NCBI RefSeq assembly: GCF_014982715.1
Contig: NZ_JADCJY010000001.1
Coordinates: 1,302,001-1,366,000 of the forward strand
DNA from: Gallalistipes aquisgranensis
Lineage (GTDB): Bacteria > Bacteroidota > Bacteroidia > Bacteroidales > Rikenellaceae
Length of the DNA stretch: 64,000 nt
Reading direction: 5' to 3'
The translations under genes were made by a program, and so were the position numbers. The notes below the pieces were generated by a model. It was not told the DNA's origin, made no database searches, and saw nothing but the letters and a program-made list of their open reading frames with translations. Each line of letters starts with the position of its first letter. Positions within the stretch are counted from its first letter, which is position 1. This document shows, in pieces, positions 24,745 to 35,288 of this stretch.

Positions 24745-27288
24745 ATGAGAAACGGATTCAGACTCTTTACGCTGTTGTTTACCCTGGCGGGATTGCAGTC
24801 ACTGGCGCAGACCGACACCACCAAAGTGTCCGCAGCACCGAAAGCCGACACGACGACCGTGAAGGTCGAGGCGCCGATCATGGACTACAACTCCCCCAAA
24901 CGCTATATCATCAACAAAATCAAGGTCAACGGCGTCAAGTACTACGATACGGATATCCTTACCGCCTCCTCCGGGCTTCAGAAGGGGGACACGGTCTATC
25001 TGCCGGGCAACTACATTTCGGAGGCGATCAACCGTCTGTGGAGCCAGCGCTATTTCTCGGACGTGAAAATCGTGGCCGAGCCGGTGGGCGACAGCGTGAA
25101 TCTGGAGATCTACCTCAAGGAACGCCCCCGGGTCTACCGGTGGCTGTTCGACGGTCCGCGCAAAGGAGAGATCACGGAGCTCACCGAAAACCTCAAGCTC
25201 AAACGGGGGACGGAACTGTCGGACTATGTCATCACGAAAAACTCCGATCTGATCCGCCGTTTCTTCTACGACAAGGGCTTCCGCAATGCGGAGGTGAGCA
25301 CGAAGATCGTCAACGACACGATGATGCAGAATGCCGTGAATGTCACGTTCGTGGTCGACAAGGGGAAGAAGGTGAAGATCGGAGACGTGGCCTTCGAAGG
25401 GAATACGGTGTTCAGCGACAAACGGTTGCGGAGCGCCTTGAAAAAGACCCACAAGAAAAGTTGGAAATTCTGGAAGGGTTCCAAACTCAAGGACAAGGAG
25501 TACGCCGAGGACAAGGAGAACCTGATCGACTTCTACAACGCACGCGGTTACCGCAACGCCACCATCGTCAGCGACTCGATCTACAATATCAACGACAAAC
25601 GGATCGGGGTCAAAATCAAGGTGGACGAAGGGAACAAATATTTCTTCCGCAACGTCTCGTGGGTGGGCAACAGCAAGTACCAGACCGAAGAACTGCAACG
25701 GATGCTCGGCATCGAAAAGGGACAGGCCTACGATAAGAAGACGCTCCAGAAACGGCTCGGTATCGGCAAGGAAGCCAATCCCGACGACATGTCCGTCACT
25801 TCGCTCTACCAGAACGACGGATACCTCTTCTTCCAGATCGACCCGGCCGAAACCATCATCGGCAACGACTCGATCGACTTGGAACTGAAGATATTCGAAG
25901 GTAAGCAGGCTACGATCAACGAGGTGAACATCAGCGGAAACATGCGTGTGAACGACGAGGTGATCCGCCGCGAACTCTATACCCGTCCGGGCGAGCTCTA
26001 CAACCGGTCGCTGCTGATGAGTACCATCCGTCAGCTCTCGCAGATGCAGCATTTCAACCCGGAGGCCCTGCAACCGGGCATCAATCCCGTGTCGAACGAG
26101 CTGGTCGATATTTCTTGGCCGCTGGAAGAACAGGCCAGCGACAAGTTCGAAGTTTCGGGAGGTTGGGGCGCCGGCATGTTCGTGGGCTCGATCGGCATTC
26201 AGCTCAACAACCTGTCGCTCAAGAACTTCTTCAAGAAGGGCGCATGGCGTCCCTATCCCCAGGGACAGAGCCAGCAGCTCCAGATACGGGCCCAGAGCAA
26301 CGGTTCGTACTACAAGTCGTTCTCTATCAGTTTCACCGAGCCGTGGCTGGGCGGACGCAAGCCTAACTCGCTCACCGTGAGCACCCACTACTCGGACGAA
26401 ACGGACGCCTACTATATGTGGCAGTCGGGTAACAAGCACTTCCGCACGATGGGCCTGGCCGTGGGTATCGGCCGCCGCCTCTCCTGGCCCGACCAGTATT
26501 TCACGCTCTACAACGAGGTGTCGTTCGAATCCTACAACCTGAAAGACTGGGACTACTTCATCATCAGCAACGGAAGTTCCAACATCTTCGCCCTGCGCAC
26601 GGTATTCGGACGTAACTCGGTCGACCAGCCGATCTATCCCCGCCGCGGTTCCGACTTCTCCATTGCCCTGACCCTCACACCGCCCTATTCGCTCTTCGAC
26701 GGAAAGGATTACGGAGACAAGAACCTGCCGGAAAATGCCCGCTATCGCTGGATCGAATACCACAAATGGCAGCTCAAGGGCCAGTGGTACTATCCGCTGA
26801 GCCGCAACAGCAACCTCGTGCTGATGGCCAAGGCTGAGATGGGATACATCGGGGCGTACAACAAAAACAAACCCTCGCCGTTCGAAGGGTTCGACGTCGG
26901 CGGCGACGGCATGTCGGGATACAACGTATACGGTGTGGACATTATCGGTATGCGCGGTTACGAAAACGGAAGCCTCACCCCTTCTTCGATGACCGGCGAC
27001 TATGCCCGGGCCTACAATAAGTACACCGTAGAGGTCCGCTACCCGTTCATCCTCAAACCCAGTTCCACGATTTATGGTCTGGTATTTGCGGAAGGCGGTA
27101 ATGCCTTCAAGGACTGGAAAAGCTTCAATCCGTTCCTTATCAAACGAGCGCTGGGTGCGGGCGTGCGGATGTACCTGCCGATCGTGGGTATGATCGGCGT
27201 GGACTGGGGATACGGCTTCGACTGTCCTGCGGGCAGCACGTCCAAATCGGGCGGGCAGTTCCACTTCATGATCGGAATGCAGTTCTAA
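24745..27288 (+). CDS. bamA: Outer membrane protein assembly factor BamA
   Basis: 847 residues. Signal peptide 'MRNGFRLFTLLFTLAGLQSLAQ'; five POTRA-type repeats over about residues 45-450 (for example 'KVKIGDVAFEGNTVFSDKRLRSALK' and 'ATINEVNISGNMRVNDEVIRRELYTRPGELYN'); then the C-terminal Omp85 barrel from about 475, with 'ISFTEPWLGGRKPNSLTVS' containing the family's conserved barrel motif. The protein ends in Phe, as expected for a barrel. BamA inserts beta-barrel proteins into the outer membrane. The start codon follows the uppS stop at once. Confidence 0.97.
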   Translation: MRNGFRLFTLLFTLAGLQSLAQTDTTKVSAAPKADTTTVKVEAPIMDYNSPKRYIINKIKVNGVKYYDTDILTASSGLQKGDTVYLPGNYISEAINRLWSQRYFSDVKIVAEPVGDSVNLEIYLKERPRVYRWLFDGPRKGEITELTENLKLKRGTELSDYVITKNSDLIRRFFYDKGFRNAEVSTKIVNDTMMQNAVNVTFVVDKGKKVKIGDVAFEGNTVFSDKRLRSALKKTHKKSWKFWKGSKLKDKEYAEDKENLIDFYNARGYRNATIVSDSIYNINDKRIGVKIKVDEGNKYFFRNVSWVGNSKYQTEELQRMLGIEKGQAYDKKTLQKRLGIGKEANPDDMSVTSLYQNDGYLFFQIDPAETIIGNDSIDLELKIFEGKQATINEVNISGNMRVNDEVIRRELYTRPGELYNRSLLMSTIRQLSQMQHFNPEALQPGINPVSNELVDISWPLEEQASDKFEVSGGWGAGMFVGSIGIQLNNLSLKNFFKKGAWRPYPQGQSQQLQIRAQSNGSYYKSFSISFTEPWLGGRKPNSLTVSTHYSDETDAYYMWQSGNKHFRTMGLAVGIGRRLSWPDQYFTLYNEVSFESYNLKDWDYFIISNGSSNIFALRTVFGRNSVDQPIYPRRGSDFSIALTLTPPYSLFDGKDYGDKNLPENARYRWIEYHKWQLKGQWYYPLSRNSNLVLMAKAEMGYIGAYNKNKPSPFEGFDVGGDGMSGYNVYGVDIIGMRGYENGSLTPSSMTGDYARAYNKYTVEVRYPFILKPSSTIYGLVFAEGGNAFKDWKSFNPFLIKRALGAGVRMYLPIVGMIGVDWGYGFDCPAGSTSKSGGQFHFMIGMQF

Positions 27289-27306
27289 CAACCAATGTTT
27301 ACGCGT

Positions 27307-27831
27307 ATGAAAAAAGTCATTTTCCTGTCCGTTTTCTGCCTGCTGGCCGCAGCTGCCGGTTATGCACAGAACTACGCAGTGGTCAATACCGAAAAGATTT
27401 TCAAGACCGTGCCCGACTACACGGCAGCCATGAGTACGCTCGAAAAACTCTCGCAGCAATACCAGAAAAACATCGACGACGCCTACGCTTCGATCGAAAA
27501 AATGTATAACGATTACCAGTCGCAGAAACCCTACCTGACCGAGAGCGCCCGTCAGACCCGCGAGGACGCCATCATCAGCAAGGAAAAAGAGGTGGGAAAG
27601 TACCAGCAGGACATTTTCGGCCCGCAGGGCGAGTTGATGAAGAAAAGGGTGGAACTGGTCAAACCCGTACAGGATGCCGTTTTCGCCGTCATCAATCAAT
27701 ATGCGCAGAGCAACGGGCTGGACTTGGTGATCGACATAGCCACCAATCCTACCCTGCTCTATTATTCTCCGAAGGTAGACCGGACAGAAGAGATCATCGC
27801 GCTGGTCAAAGAGGCACAGACGAAAAAATAA
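27307..27831 (+). CDS. OmpH/Skp family periplasmic chaperone
   Basis: 174 residues from the ATG at 27307 (MKKVIFLSVFCLLAAAAGYAQ), which gives a clean signal peptide; the ATG at 27295 would add four residues. The mature part begins 'YAVVNTEKIFKTVPDYTAAM', then a long charged coiled coil (about 45-125) and a C-terminal beta segment 'NGLDLVIDIATNPTLLYYSPKVDRTEEII', the Skp/OmpH layout. Skp holds unfolded outer-membrane proteins for BamA. First of two tandem copies behind bamA. Confidence 0.92.
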   Translation: MKKVIFLSVFCLLAAAAGYAQNYAVVNTEKIFKTVPDYTAAMSTLEKLSQQYQKNIDDAYASIEKMYNDYQSQKPYLTESARQTREDAIISKEKEVGKYQQDIFGPQGELMKKRVELVKPVQDAVFAVINQYAQSNGLDLVIDIATNPTLLYYSPKVDRTEEIIALVKEAQTKK

Positions 27832-27872
27832 TCAACGAACACATATCTTAATCTAAATTTACCTTTTATTCT

Positions 27873-28421
27873 ATGAGAAAGTTATCCAGACTAACCCTTG
27901 TAGCTGCCCTGGTACTGTGCAGCACAACGCTTTTCGCACAGAAGTTCGGCTATATCAATACGCAGGAGCTGATTGCGGCAATGCCCGAACGCGACTCCGC
28001 GCAGGTGAAATTGCAGAATTACACCAAGGAACTCGGAACCCAGCTGGAGTCGATACAGGTCGAATTCAACAATAAATACCAGGAGTATCAGAAGTCGATG
28101 TCGACGCTGACCGAAGCGGTTCGCCAGCTCAAGGAGAAAGAGCTGCAGGATTTGCAAACCCGCTACGAGGAGTTTCAGCAAATGGCCCAGCAGGACGTAC
28201 AGAAGATGCAGGCCCAACTGATGGGACCGGTCATTGAACGTGCGGAGAACGCCATCAAAAAGGTGAGCAAAGCCAACGGCTTCCTCGTGGTATTCGATCA
28301 GTCGTCGGGTGCGATGGCCTATTTCGACGAGGCCACGCTGACCAACGTGCTGCCGCTGGTAAAGAAAGAACTCGGCATCGTAGACAAGCCGGCAGCAACC
28401 CCCGCTCCGGCAGCGAAATAG
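27873..28421 (+). CDS. OmpH/Skp family periplasmic chaperone, second copy
   Basis: 182 residues with a signal peptide (ends TTLFAQ). It has the same layout as its upstream neighbour: 'FGYINTQELIAAMPERDSAQVKLQ', a Gln/Glu-rich coiled coil (about 45-125), 'NGFLVVFDQSSGAMAYFDE', and an Ala/Pro-rich tail after 'KELGIVDKP'. Likely a paralogue with a somewhat different client range. It lies 41 bases after the first copy in the uppS-bamA-ompH-ompH operon. A very strong hairpin follows at 28440-28485. Confidence 0.92.
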   Translation: MRKLSRLTLVAALVLCSTTLFAQKFGYINTQELIAAMPERDSAQVKLQNYTKELGTQLESIQVEFNNKYQEYQKSMSTLTEAVRQLKEKELQDLQTRYEEFQQMAQQDVQKMQAQLMGPVIERAENAIKKVSKANGFLVVFDQSSGAMAYFDEATLTNVLPLVKKELGIVDKPAATPAPAAK

Positions 28422-28439
28422 GGCGCAGACAGTCCGAAC

Positions 28440-28485
28440 GAACACAGAAGCGGGCGCACCTCAAGGTGCGCCCGCTTCTGTGTTC
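28440..28485 (+). terminator. Perfect 21-bp hairpin downstream of the ompH pair
   Basis: Bases 28440-28460 and 28465-28485 are exact reverse complements around a 4-base TCAA loop. The stem is long and GC-rich in its inner half (GCGGGCGCACC). It follows the last gene of the envelope operon by 18 bases, but is followed by AATAAAAAT rather than a T-run, so it may work as an RNA-processing or stabilising end rather than a textbook terminator. Confidence 0.65.
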
Positions 28486-29111
28486 AATAAAAATCGCACC
28501 TTCTCCCGAACGACAAAATCGAAACGAAAAGACCTCATCCGTTCTTTCGCTTTTCTTCGGACACCGAATGGAAACAGCGGACAGATCTTACGATCCCGAA
28601 CGTTTCAGGGTCTTTCCCGATGATTTCGCTTACCGGTCCGGTGAAGAGTTCCATACGATCTGTAACGGCCTCCCGCAACCGTATGGACCGACATACCCGA
28701 AACCTGGCGGATACGATGGACCGGCGTCATGATTCGGTCCCTCTGTCATGGGAACGAACTTGGAGGATTTTCGATCTGCACAGCCCTCCGGGGGTACCCA
28801 AACGGGCTGATTGTCCTTTTCATCAATATCGGGCGAGACCACTCTTCCGCATGGAAATCCGTTCGACCTCGCAATTTTCCGGAAACAATATAAAAAGAAT
28901 CATCCCGAGTTCTTGAAACGAATGTCTCCGAAAGCAACCGAATGCCCCTTCTTTCATTCGTGGCAACCCCAAGAACCGCAGATGCGGAACGGCTTGAGGT
29001 CCGATTGAAATCAAAGCGGAATAAAGCCGAATACGGCACATCAAATCCGAGCAGGAGACTCAGATCCTTACTCCGGCAGAAATGACGAAAAAGGGAAGAT
29101 CACAGAAAATC
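28486..29111. other. Gene-free stretch of about 625 bases
   Basis: No reading frame here looks like a gene: the longest are under 100 codons, lie in several frames at once and show no signal peptide, domain or codon pattern like the neighbours. Composition is closer to 50% GC than the flanking genes. A small plus-strand frame at 28568-28732 (54 codons, rich in Pro, Tyr and Gly) is possible but has no ribosome-binding support. I do not recognise tmRNA, RNase P or SRP RNA landmarks in it. It may be a decayed gene or an RNA locus. Confidence 0.5.
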
Positions 29112-29149
29112 ATTTGCCCCTGCCGCAAAACTTTGCGGCAGGGGCAAAT
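29112..29149 (-). terminator. Terminator of the DUF349-pyrG-yidC operon
   Basis: A perfect 18-bp inverted repeat, ATTTGCCCCTGCCGCAAA and its complement, with a 2-base spacer. On the minus strand it is followed by ATGATTTTCTG. It lies about 110 bases past the yidC stop codon. Confidence 0.7.
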
Positions 29150-29258
29150 AGGTTGAAAATCGCTATCGTTATCTCCCGCAGCCCCGCCGGGGCGGACAGT
29201 TCCCGGCTTCCGGAAACCCGGTCCGTCTCCCCGAACCGGCAGCAGGAAGAAAATACGG

Positions 29259-31163
29259 TCAACGTTTCCGGTTCCTGGCCTGTTGCTGCTGTGCCTTGAG
29301 GGCCTCCTCGTAGCGCTGCTGGAATTTGCTTTTTTTGACCGGTTTCTTCGCGTTCTCCTTCATCTTCCGATGCAGTTTCTCATCGTTCACCGCATAGCGG
29401 AAAGCGTAAGTCTGTCCGATCGTGATGATATTCGAAACAAGATAGTAATAGCTCAGACCACTGGAGTAGTTGTTGAACCACAGCAACAGCATGAGAGGCA
29501 TCATATAGAGCATCATGAACTTCATGCCGGCCATCTGGGGCCCGGCCGAAGCCGTCTGCGTATAGTTGATCTTCGAAGATATGAAGACCGACAGGGCCAT
29601 CAGCAGGGCGAACAGACTGACGTGGTCACCGTAGAACGGGATATTGAAAGGCAGGTTCAGAATGCTGTCGTACGACGAAAGGTCGTCCGCCCAAAGGAAA
29701 TGCTCGCCCCTCAGTTCGATCGAAGCCGGGAAGAAACGGAACATGGCGATCAGGATCGGGAACTGGATCAACAGCGGCAGACATCCCCCCATCGGGTTGA
29801 CTCCGGCCCTCCGGTAGAGCTCCATCGTGGCCTGCTGCTTTTTCATGGCATCCTCCTGTTTGGGATACTTGGCGTTGATCGCATCCATCTCCGGTTTGAG
29901 CAAACGCATCTTGGCCGTCGACAGATAGGACTTGTAAGTGAGCGGCGAAATCAGAATTTTGATGAAGATCGTCAGCAAAAGAATGATGACCCCGAAATTG
30001 CTGATAAATCCGCCCAGGAAGTTGAACACGGGAATCACGATCCAACGGTTCACCCAGCCGAAAATTCCCCATCCCAGCGGCACGAGCTTCTGGATGCCGA
30101 TATCGTATTTCTTGAGCGTGGAATACTTGTTGGGACCGTAGTAGAACTGGAAGTTATAGTCCGCATTCTGGGGATTGAACGGAACGGCGATCTTGGCATA
30201 GAACTTCTTGATCTTACCCGATCCGGGCTGGTAGGTATCGTAGCTGACCGCCGCATTCTGGAAATCCTTGCCGGCCACGAACACAGAGGAGAAGAACTGC
30301 TGCTTGAAGGCGATCCATTTGAGTTTCGTGTCCACATTTTCCGATTTGGACTCCTTCGACATGCCCAACTCCTCGAGAGCGTCGCTGCCGGGATACATAT
30401 AGGCGATCGTAGTGTAGTTGTTCTCGTTCTCGAAACCCTTTTCGTTCTGAGGCGATACGTTCTCCCAGGTGATTTCGAAGTCGGACTGGTTCGACAACAG
30501 ATTCGCCATATTGACGAAACGGACATCGAAATCGATCATGTAATTGTCCTTCTTCACCGTGTAGAGATACTCCACGTAAGCCGCCGAATCGACATACAGC
30601 CGCATCGAAAGGCTCTTTTCGGCCTCTCCCTCGGCGAAAGCGATCTGCCGGGGAGCATCGGTCGTAAAGTAATAGGCTCCGGTGTTGACCTGCATGTTGT
30701 TGTAATCGCCCCGGATAAAGAACGAAAGGTCGAATACCGACGTCGAATCGTCGAAAAGCACCAGCGGATCGCCCGCATAGGTCTTATAATCCTTCAGTTC
30801 CACCGACGAGACGCGTCCGCCCCGGTTGGAAACCGATATTTTCATCAGGTCGTTCTCGATCGTATAGACCTGTTCCTCTCCTTTGGTCGCCGCATACAGC
30901 GCAGGTCCCAGATGACGGGCCAGCGCCGAATCGGCAGAAACAGCGGCGCTCTGCTCCGGCAGACCTCCTCCGGCCGGCCCTGCGGGCTGTTGCGCGAAAA
31001 CGGCGCTGTCAGGCTCCGAAATCAGTGCGTTGTGGGCGAGGGCGATCGAATCGGCTATGGCCTGCTGACGGTTGAACTCTTCGGCCTGCTTGGAGTTGTA
31101 CCACGTAAACCCGAACAGGATGACACCTATTATTATTAATCCGATCAGTGATTTCTTATCCAT
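29259..31163 (-). CDS. yidC: Membrane protein insertase YidC
   Basis: 634 residues, full length for the Gram-negative type. One N-terminal membrane segment 'SLIGLIIIGVILFGFTWYN'; a large periplasmic beta-supersandwich domain (about 90-350); then the conserved five-TM insertase core (from about 370: 'NFGVIILLLTIFIKILISPLTYKSYLSTAKMRLLKPEMDAI'), with the hydrophilic-groove Arg within the family's conserved core and a basic C-terminal tail that can bind ribosomes. It inserts inner-membrane proteins alone or with SecYEG. Last gene of the DUF349-pyrG-yidC operon, 33 bases after pyrG. Confidence 0.97.
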   Translation of the reverse strand: MDKKSLIGLIIIGVILFGFTWYNSKQAEEFNRQQAIADSIALAHNALISEPDSAVFAQQPAGPAGGGLPEQSAAVSADSALARHLGPALYAATKGEEQVYTIENDLMKISVSNRGGRVSSVELKDYKTYAGDPLVLFDDSTSVFDLSFFIRGDYNNMQVNTGAYYFTTDAPRQIAFAEGEAEKSLSMRLYVDSAAYVEYLYTVKKDNYMIDFDVRFVNMANLLSNQSDFEITWENVSPQNEKGFENENNYTTIAYMYPGSDALEELGMSKESKSENVDTKLKWIAFKQQFFSSVFVAGKDFQNAAVSYDTYQPGSGKIKKFYAKIAVPFNPQNADYNFQFYYGPNKYSTLKKYDIGIQKLVPLGWGIFGWVNRWIVIPVFNFLGGFISNFGVIILLLTIFIKILISPLTYKSYLSTAKMRLLKPEMDAINAKYPKQEDAMKKQQATMELYRRAGVNPMGGCLPLLIQFPILIAMFRFFPASIELRGEHFLWADDLSSYDSILNLPFNIPFYGDHVSLFALLMALSVFISSKINYTQTASAGPQMAGMKFMMLYMMPLMLLLWFNNYSSGLSYYYLVSNIITIGQTYAFRYAVNDEKLHRKMKENAKKPVKKSKFQQRYEEALKAQQQQARNRKR

Positions 31164-31196
31164 TCTCTCTGAATCTTACTCTGCTTTAAGGGGATT

Positions 31197-32834
31197 TTAC
31201 TTCTTTTTCTGGGCATTGCAATACTCCGTGGCGGCCTTGACGAAAGCCACGAACAGCGGATGGGGACGGAGCACCGTACTCTTGTATTCGGGATGATACT
31301 GTACCCCCACGAACCAGGGATGGTCCTCCAGTTCGACTACCTCCACCAGATTGGTGTCGGGATTGACGCCCACGGGACGCATGCCGGCCCGCACGAACTC
31401 TTCCAGATAATCGTTGTTGAATTCATAGCGGTGGCGGTGACGTTCGGCGATCTGATCGGTCCCGTAAGCCTCGTAAGCCTTCGACTCGTGCATCAGATGG
31501 CAGGGATAGGCACCCAGACGCATCGTGCCACCCTTCTCCGTCACACCCTTCTGCTCTTCCATCAGGTCGATGACAGGCGCCTCCGTAGCGCCCATTTCCG
31601 TGGAGTTGGCATCGGCATACCCCAGCACGTCGCGGGCGAATTCGATCACGCAGCACTGCATGCCCAGACAGATACCGAAGAAGGGTATCCGGTGCTCTCG
31701 GGCATACTTCACGGCCATGATCTTGCCCTCGATGCCGCGGTGTCCGAAACCGGGCGCCACCAGGATACCGCACATCGGTTTGAGCACGGATTCGATCGTG
31801 TCGGGCGTGAGTTTCTCCGAGTTGACATATTGCAGCTTCACTTTCACGTGGTTGGCCGCCCCGGCATGGATGAAAGCTTCCACGATCGACTTGTAGGCAT
31901 CGGGCAGTTCGGTGTACTTGCCCACCAGCGCGACATGCACCGTCTGTTTGGGATTCTTCACCTTGTCCACGAATTCGATCCAGCGGCTGAGCTCCGGCTC
32001 GCCCTCCACCTTCAGACCCAGTTTGGCGAGCACCACCTCGTCCAGTTTCTGTTCCCGCATGCGCAGAGGAACCTCGTAGATGGTCGGCACGTCGATCGAC
32101 TCGATCACGGCATTGGCATCCACATTGCAGAAAAGAGCCACCTTGCGCCGCAGGTTGAGACCGAGCTTCTTCTCCGTGCGCAGGACCAGGACATCGGGCT
32201 GAAGTCCGTTCTCGAGCATCGTCTTCACGGAATGCTGCGTGGGTTTGGTCTTCAGCTCGCCCGAAGCCGAAAGATAGGGAATCAGCGTCAGATGGACGAT
32301 GGCCGTGTTCTGATACCCCAGTTCGTAGCGCAGCTGACGCACCGCCTCGATGTAAGGCAGCGACTCGATGTCACCCACGGTTCCTCCGATTTCGGTGATG
32401 ATGACATCGTATATCTTTTTGCTGGCCAGCAATTTGATCCGCCGCTTGATCTCGTCCGTGATGTGGGGAATCACCTGCACGGTCTTGCCCAGATACTCCC
32501 CGCGGCGCTCCTTGTTGATGACGCTCTGGTAGATCTTGCCCGTGGTGACGTTGTTGGCTTTCGTGGTTTGGATCGAGGTGAAACGCTCGTAGTGGCCCAG
32601 ATCGAGGTCGGTCTCGGCACCGTCCTCCGTGACGTAACATTCGCCATGCTCATAGGGATTCAGCGTACCGGGGTCGATATTGATATACGGATCGAGCTTC
32701 TGGATGGTTACCTCGTAACCGCGGGCCTGCAGGAGCTTGGCCAGCGAGGCGGAAATGATTCCCTTGCCCAGAGACGACGCGACGCCTCCGGTGACGAAGA
32801 TGTATTTGGGTTTGGACTTACTGATGGTTGACAT
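31197..32834 (-). CDS. pyrG: CTP synthase
   Basis: 545 residues, normal length. N-terminal synthetase domain: '[31 protein letters not shown]' (P-loop), '[38 protein letters not shown]' and '[20 protein letters not shown]'. C-terminal class I glutamine amidotransferase: '[11 protein letters not shown]', '[19 protein letters not shown]' (catalytic Cys in GICLGMQ) and 'HPEYKS' (catalytic His-Glu). It makes CTP from UTP, ATP and glutamine. It lies 8 bases after the DUF349 gene. Confidence 0.98.
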   Translation of the reverse strand: MSTISKSKPKYIFVTGGVASSLGKGIISASLAKLLQARGYEVTIQKLDPYINIDPGTLNPYEHGECYVTEDGAETDLDLGHYERFTSIQTTKANNVTTGKIYQSVINKERRGEYLGKTVQVIPHITDEIKRRIKLLASKKIYDVIITEIGGTVGDIESLPYIEAVRQLRYELGYQNTAIVHLTLIPYLSASGELKTKPTQHSVKTMLENGLQPDVLVLRTEKKLGLNLRRKVALFCNVDANAVIESIDVPTIYEVPLRMREQKLDEVVLAKLGLKVEGEPELSRWIEFVDKVKNPKQTVHVALVGKYTELPDAYKSIVEAFIHAGAANHVKVKLQYVNSEKLTPDTIESVLKPMCGILVAPGFGHRGIEGKIMAVKYAREHRIPFFGICLGMQCCVIEFARDVLGYADANSTEMGATEAPVIDLMEEQKGVTEKGGTMRLGAYPCHLMHESKAYEAYGTDQIAERHRHRYEFNNDYLEEFVRAGMRPVGVNPDTNLVEVVELEDHPWFVGVQYHPEYKSTVLRPHPLFVAFVKAATEYCNAQKKK

Positions 32835-32842
32835 GATTCGTT

Positions 32843-35077
32843 TTACTTGGTTTCTTCGTTATCCTGACTGTCTATTAAATGAATTTTCTCAATGGCGGCA
32901 GCCATCTCCTCCTTGGCCCGCTCGATCTTGTGCTCCACCTCGCGGATCATCGCCTCAGCATTCTTCGATCTGGAAAAGAAGCCGATGTTGTTCTCCAGCA
33001 AGGCGATGTCGGCTTCCAGCTGCTTCACCTTGTTGTAGAGCCGGTCGCGCTCGAAACGCAGCCGCTTGTCGCCGGCCCCCTTCATCGAGGCCACCTTTCC
33101 GCGGAAACGGTCCATCTGACGATCCTTCTCCCCACCCCTCAGGGCATTGAAAAGCACGTCCACAGCCTCTTTATAACGCTTCTGGATGGCATCCTTCTGC
33201 TTGATGGGCACGAAACCGATTTCGCTCCAGCGCCGCTGGAACTCCTTGATGGCATCGAACGTGATACCGCTCACGTCGAACGCCTCGATCTCGGCCAGCA
33301 ACTCCTGTTTCCTTTTCAGATTGTCGTCGTGCTCGGCATCGAGCGTGGAGAAGTGGGACTGCTTGCGGTCGAAGAAGTAGTCGCATGCGGCCCGGAACCG
33401 TTTCCACACGGCATCCGAATGGCGGCGCGACACGGGCCCGATCTCCTTCCATTTCTTCTGCAGGCCGATCAGCTCGTCGGTCGTCTTCTTCCACTCCGTA
33501 CTCTCCTTCAGCGCCTCGGCAGCTTCGCATATCTCGTTTTTGAGCTGGAGGTTATGCTCCATCTCGGCCTTAATCTGAAGATAGAAATTGCGTTTCTGCT
33601 CGAAAAACCTGTCGCAGGCCGTGCGGAACCGCTCGTAAACGCGGGAATTCTCTTTCTTGGGAGCGTATCCGATGGTTTTCCACACCTTCTGAATCTCGAT
33701 CAGCTGGTCGGACGCCTTGTTCCACTCCTTGCGGGTGGTCAACGGCGATGCGGCGAGCTCCTCGGTCTTCACGCAAAGTTCCGTTTTCAGGTCGAAATTG
33801 CGCTTCTGCTCCTCCTTGAGACGCTCGAAATACTCCTGATGCTGCTTGTTGATGCGCGAACTGGCTTCCTTGAACCGCTCCCAAAGGCTCTCCTTGAACT
33901 CGTTGGCCACGGGCCCCGTCTCCCTCCACTGCTCGTGCAGTTTCTGCAACTTGTGGAAGGCGTTGATGACCGAAGGCTCCAGCACCAGCGCCTCGGCCTC
34001 TTCGCAAAGCCGGATTTTGGCCTCGTAGTTCTTCTTCAGATCGAGGTCGCGCAGCTCCTTGTTGATCTTGATGAAATTATAGAAATTCTCGACATGGAGG
34101 TTGTAGGTCTCCCACAGGTCCTTGACCTGGGCCTGCGGGACGGGACCGATCTCCCGCCAGCGCTGTTGCAGCTCGCGGAACGCCGTAAAGGTGTGGTTGA
34201 GCGTCTCGTTGCTGTTCACCAGCTCTTTCAACTCCTCGATGATCTGCAGTTTGGCCTTCAGATTCTCTTCCTTCTTCTGTTCGATGGTGGCTACGAACTC
34301 GTCCCGTTTGCGGCGATACTCGAGGAACAACTCCTTCAACCGCTGTTCCGCTCCGTCCGCGGGAGCGGCAAAGTCCTCCGGCACACCGCCCGATTCGAGA
34401 AACGCCTTGCGCAGAGCCTCGACCTCCGTACGGTGAATCTTGTAAAAGGCTATCTTAATGGCTTCGGCATCCTTGCGCAGGGTCTGCACGGGCCGGCTTT
34501 CCAACAGGCCGGCGAACGCCTTGAGCAACTCATCCTTTCCCATTCCCGAATAGTCTGCCCCGGATGCGGCCTCCGCCGGCTCAGCCTCCTCCTGCTCGGG
34601 GTTCTCTTCCCCCAAGTCGAATTCCGGCGCCTCGGCGGCCAGCCGAGCCTCCTCGTCCGAGAAATCGACGGTCGTGGTAATGGGTCCGTCCTCCTCTTCG
34701 GAAGCCGTTCCGGTCTGCACGTTCCCGGCGGAATGCACCTTGGCCTCAACGACACCCTCCACCAACTCCGCGAGAGCCGCGGCGGTTTTCACAGGACGTC
34801 TGCGGAGGGGTTCCGGGGCCTCTCCGTCGCCGTTCTCCTGCACGGCCCTGGCTTCCGCCACTTTCGCGGCAGTCGTGCGCGCACGGGCGGGCCTGGGTTC
34901 CTCCGCGCATACGGCCCCCGCAACCTCCCCGGTCTCGGGCTCTGCGGAGAGGGCAGCCTCCTTTTCGGGTTCTTCAGCGGCAGGTTCGGCCGTGGGCGGG
35001 ATCGGGTTCACATCTTCAGCCGGGCTGACTTGTTCCTCGGGAACAGATTCGTTGAGTTGATTTTCAGTAGCCATCAT
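32843..35077 (-). CDS. DUF349 domain-containing protein
   Basis: 744 residues, cytoplasmic (no signal). Residues 1-185 are an acidic, Ala/Pro/Glu-rich low-complexity region. From about 215 on there are repeated helical DUF349 units, each with the pattern 'W+.IGPVP...KDLWE.Y...' (for example '[24 protein letters not shown]', '[24 protein letters not shown]', '[24 protein letters not shown]' and '[24 protein letters not shown]'), with coiled coil between. The family is common in Bacteroidota and of unknown function. First gene of the operon with pyrG and yidC, with a promoter at 35119. Confidence 0.9.
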   Translation of the reverse strand: MMATENQLNESVPEEQVSPAEDVNPIPPTAEPAAEEPEKEAALSAEPETGEVAGAVCAEEPRPARARTTAAKVAEARAVQENGDGEAPEPLRRRPVKTAAALAELVEGVVEAKVHSAGNVQTGTASEEEDGPITTTVDFSDEEARLAAEAPEFDLGEENPEQEEAEPAEAASGADYSGMGKDELLKAFAGLLESRPVQTLRKDAEAIKIAFYKIHRTEVEALRKAFLESGGVPEDFAAPADGAEQRLKELFLEYRRKRDEFVATIEQKKEENLKAKLQIIEELKELVNSNETLNHTFTAFRELQQRWREIGPVPQAQVKDLWETYNLHVENFYNFIKINKELRDLDLKKNYEAKIRLCEEAEALVLEPSVINAFHKLQKLHEQWRETGPVANEFKESLWERFKEASSRINKQHQEYFERLKEEQKRNFDLKTELCVKTEELAASPLTTRKEWNKASDQLIEIQKVWKTIGYAPKKENSRVYERFRTACDRFFEQKRNFYLQIKAEMEHNLQLKNEICEAAEALKESTEWKKTTDELIGLQKKWKEIGPVSRRHSDAVWKRFRAACDYFFDRKQSHFSTLDAEHDDNLKRKQELLAEIEAFDVSGITFDAIKEFQRRWSEIGFVPIKQKDAIQKRYKEAVDVLFNALRGGEKDRQMDRFRGKVASMKGAGDKRLRFERDRLYNKVKQLEADIALLENNIGFFSRSKNAEAMIREVEHKIERAKEEMAAAIEKIHLIDSQDNEETK

Positions 35078-35118
35078 ACATTCTATTATAACGGTGCCGC
35101 CAACAGGCAGGCAATCTA

Positions 35119-35126
35119 CAAATGTA
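35119..35126 (-). promoter_or_regulatory. -7 element for the DUF349-pyrG-yidC operon
   Basis: On the minus strand TACATTTG is an exact TAnnTTTG match, about 42 bases before the start codon. The -33 element is weak. Confidence 0.55.
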
Positions 35127-35288
35127 GGGCATTTTTTAGAAACCGCCTAACATTCCGTGCAAAAAAGCGCCCCGGAAGCCCGCAGTCCCGCATCCGGAGG
35201 AAAATAAATTCGGATTCGCCGCCCATTTAACGATAAATTAAAATTAAAACCCTTATTTTGCAACGGAAACCGACATCGAACCGCAATT

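Noticed and set aside
24799-27699. An open frame of about 966 codons on the minus strand opposite bamA
   Set aside because: Antisense shadow of bamA; no domain, and the composition reflects complement codons.
28568-28732. A 54-codon gene in the gap after the ompH genes
   Set aside because: No ribosome-binding or promoter support and no recognisable features; kept only as a mention.
29283-31139. Long plus-strand frame opposite yidC, and similar ones opposite pyrG and the DUF349 gene
   Set aside because: All are shadows of well-recognised genes on the minus strand.
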